A DNA stretch of 64,000 nucleotides, from positions 1 through 64,000 of the forward strand of contig NZ_JACRYL010000024.1 of NCBI RefSeq assembly GCF_014306625.1. The letters run 5' to 3'. Origin of the DNA: Pedobacter fastidiosus. GTDB taxonomy: Bacteria; Bacteroidota; Bacteroidia; Sphingobacteriales; Sphingobacteriaceae. Both the position numbers and the translations under genes were made by a program. The first letter of the stretch is position 1, and every line of letters begins with the position of its first letter. Below the pieces are notes generated by a model. That model worked only from the letters and a program-made list of their open reading frames with translations, searched no databases and was not told the DNA's origin. This document shows, one piece after another, positions 63,539 through 64,000 of this stretch.

Positions 63539-64000
63539 ATGAAATCGATAAATCTAAATATAAGCTTTGAACAATACGCAAGTATTTTGGAATTAAGCGA
63601 AAACGACAGAATTTTGTGTGAACTTTCTGAACAGGCATTGGCTTCCTCCTATTCACCATATTCTAAGTTCAGAGTTGGCACAGCAATCCGCCTGGCTTCT
63701 GGTGAAACGGTATTGGGAAGTAATCAAGAAAACTTAGCTTATCCATCTGGATTATGTGCAGAACGTGTGGCTCTTTTTACCATCGGCGCAACCTATCCAA
63801 ATGCGGTAATACAAAGTATGGCAATCACCGCACAAACCGATGCTTTTGAAATTTTACAGCCAGTTACTTCATGCGGTGGCTGTTTACAGGTTATGGTAGA
63901 GTTCGAACGGAAACAAAATTCTCCAATCGAAGTGATTTTTTATTGCCTAAACGGCGAGGTTATGAAAATTCCAAGTGTAAAGAGTTTACTCCCTTTTGCT
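63539..64000 (+). CDS. cdd: Cytidine deaminase, partial at window end
   Basis: The first 154 residues of a cytidine deaminase; the frame runs off the edge. The zinc site is complete: Cys and catalytic Glu in LCAERVALF, and the two further Cys in TSCGGCLQVM. YSPYSKFRVGTAI and NLAYPSGLCAE are family landmarks. It converts cytidine and deoxycytidine to the uridine forms for pyrimidine salvage. Divergent from tamB, with an 84- to 108-bp spacer. Confidence 0.93.
   Translation, partial: MKSINLNISFEQYASILELSENDRILCELSEQALASSYSPYSKFRVGTAIRLASGETVLGSNQENLAYPSGLCAERVALFTIGATYPNAVIQSMAITAQTDAFEILQPVTSCGGCLQVMVEFERKQNSPIEVIFYCLNGEVMKIPSVKSLLPFA

Overview
The window looks like chromosomal DNA of a Bacteroidota member, most likely a Pedobacter-like Sphingobacteriaceae. 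The DNA is AT-rich and Shine-Dalgarno sequences are nearly absent. Several starts are preceded by the Bacteroidetes -7 promoter motif TAnnTTTG. The gene content is typical of the group: a ftsX-DUF3098-uppP-truB-ribF block, two TamB proteins, a lipoprotein TamA, LytS/LytTR signalling and a START-like protein. The genus is inferred from style and gene order, not from a search.

Layout. 1-1.7 kb is the edge of an accessory segment (partial ORF, Cys-rich unknown protein, RadC-like JAB protein) ending at the 3' end of a tRNA-Met gene. 1.9-6.4 kb holds a START-like protein, an LptF/G permease, ribBA and an erythromycin-esterase-like enzyme. 6.5-12 kb has a lone tamB divergent from tsaD. 12-20 kb has small unknown genes, recA, nth, an HTH-type protein divergent from two tandem beta-barrel-like genes, an MFS exporter and an ECF sigma factor. 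20-30 kb has uvrA, a LysE-type exporter, two membrane proteins, and a LytS-type kinase separated from a LytTR regulator by araC and cupin genes. 30-41 kb has a DUF2157 protein, a CPA2 antiporter, an hxlR/DUF1304 block, then ribF, a YitT protein, truB, uppP, a DUF3098 protein and ftsX on the minus strand. 41-45 kb holds an unusually long leuS. 45-64 kb has a DEAD-box helicase, two transporters, parE, a hybrid kinase, and yihY-tamA-tamB, ending in a partial cytidine deaminase gene.

Most striking observation. leuS carries a roughly 470-bp in-frame insertion that encodes a complete-looking DUF559 (PD-(D/E)XK nuclease-like) domain. It is bounded by near-perfect 32-bp inverted repeats, each itself a GC-rich hairpin that reads open in the leuS frame. 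It lies at the entrance of the LeuRS editing domain and looks like a palindrome-bounded endonuclease element able to live inside an essential gene. A related solo repeat lies upstream of araC at 27.5 kb. A second AT-rich extra segment lies before the LeuRS KMSKS motif.

Other points. The hxlR/DUF1304/membrane-protein block is flanked by two copies of the ribF 3' end, one intact and one a frameshifted remnant, and has a perfect 14-bp inverted-repeat operator between its divergent genes. A family of 63-83-bp palindromic repeats (CGTCATTGCGAGGC type) recurs in four intergenic spaces. A hairpin covers the start codon of a small gene at 33.9 kb. Riboflavin genes (ribBA, ribF), envelope assembly genes (two tamB, tamA, lptF/G, uppP, ftsX) and DNA repair genes (recA, nth, uvrA) are the main housekeeping themes.
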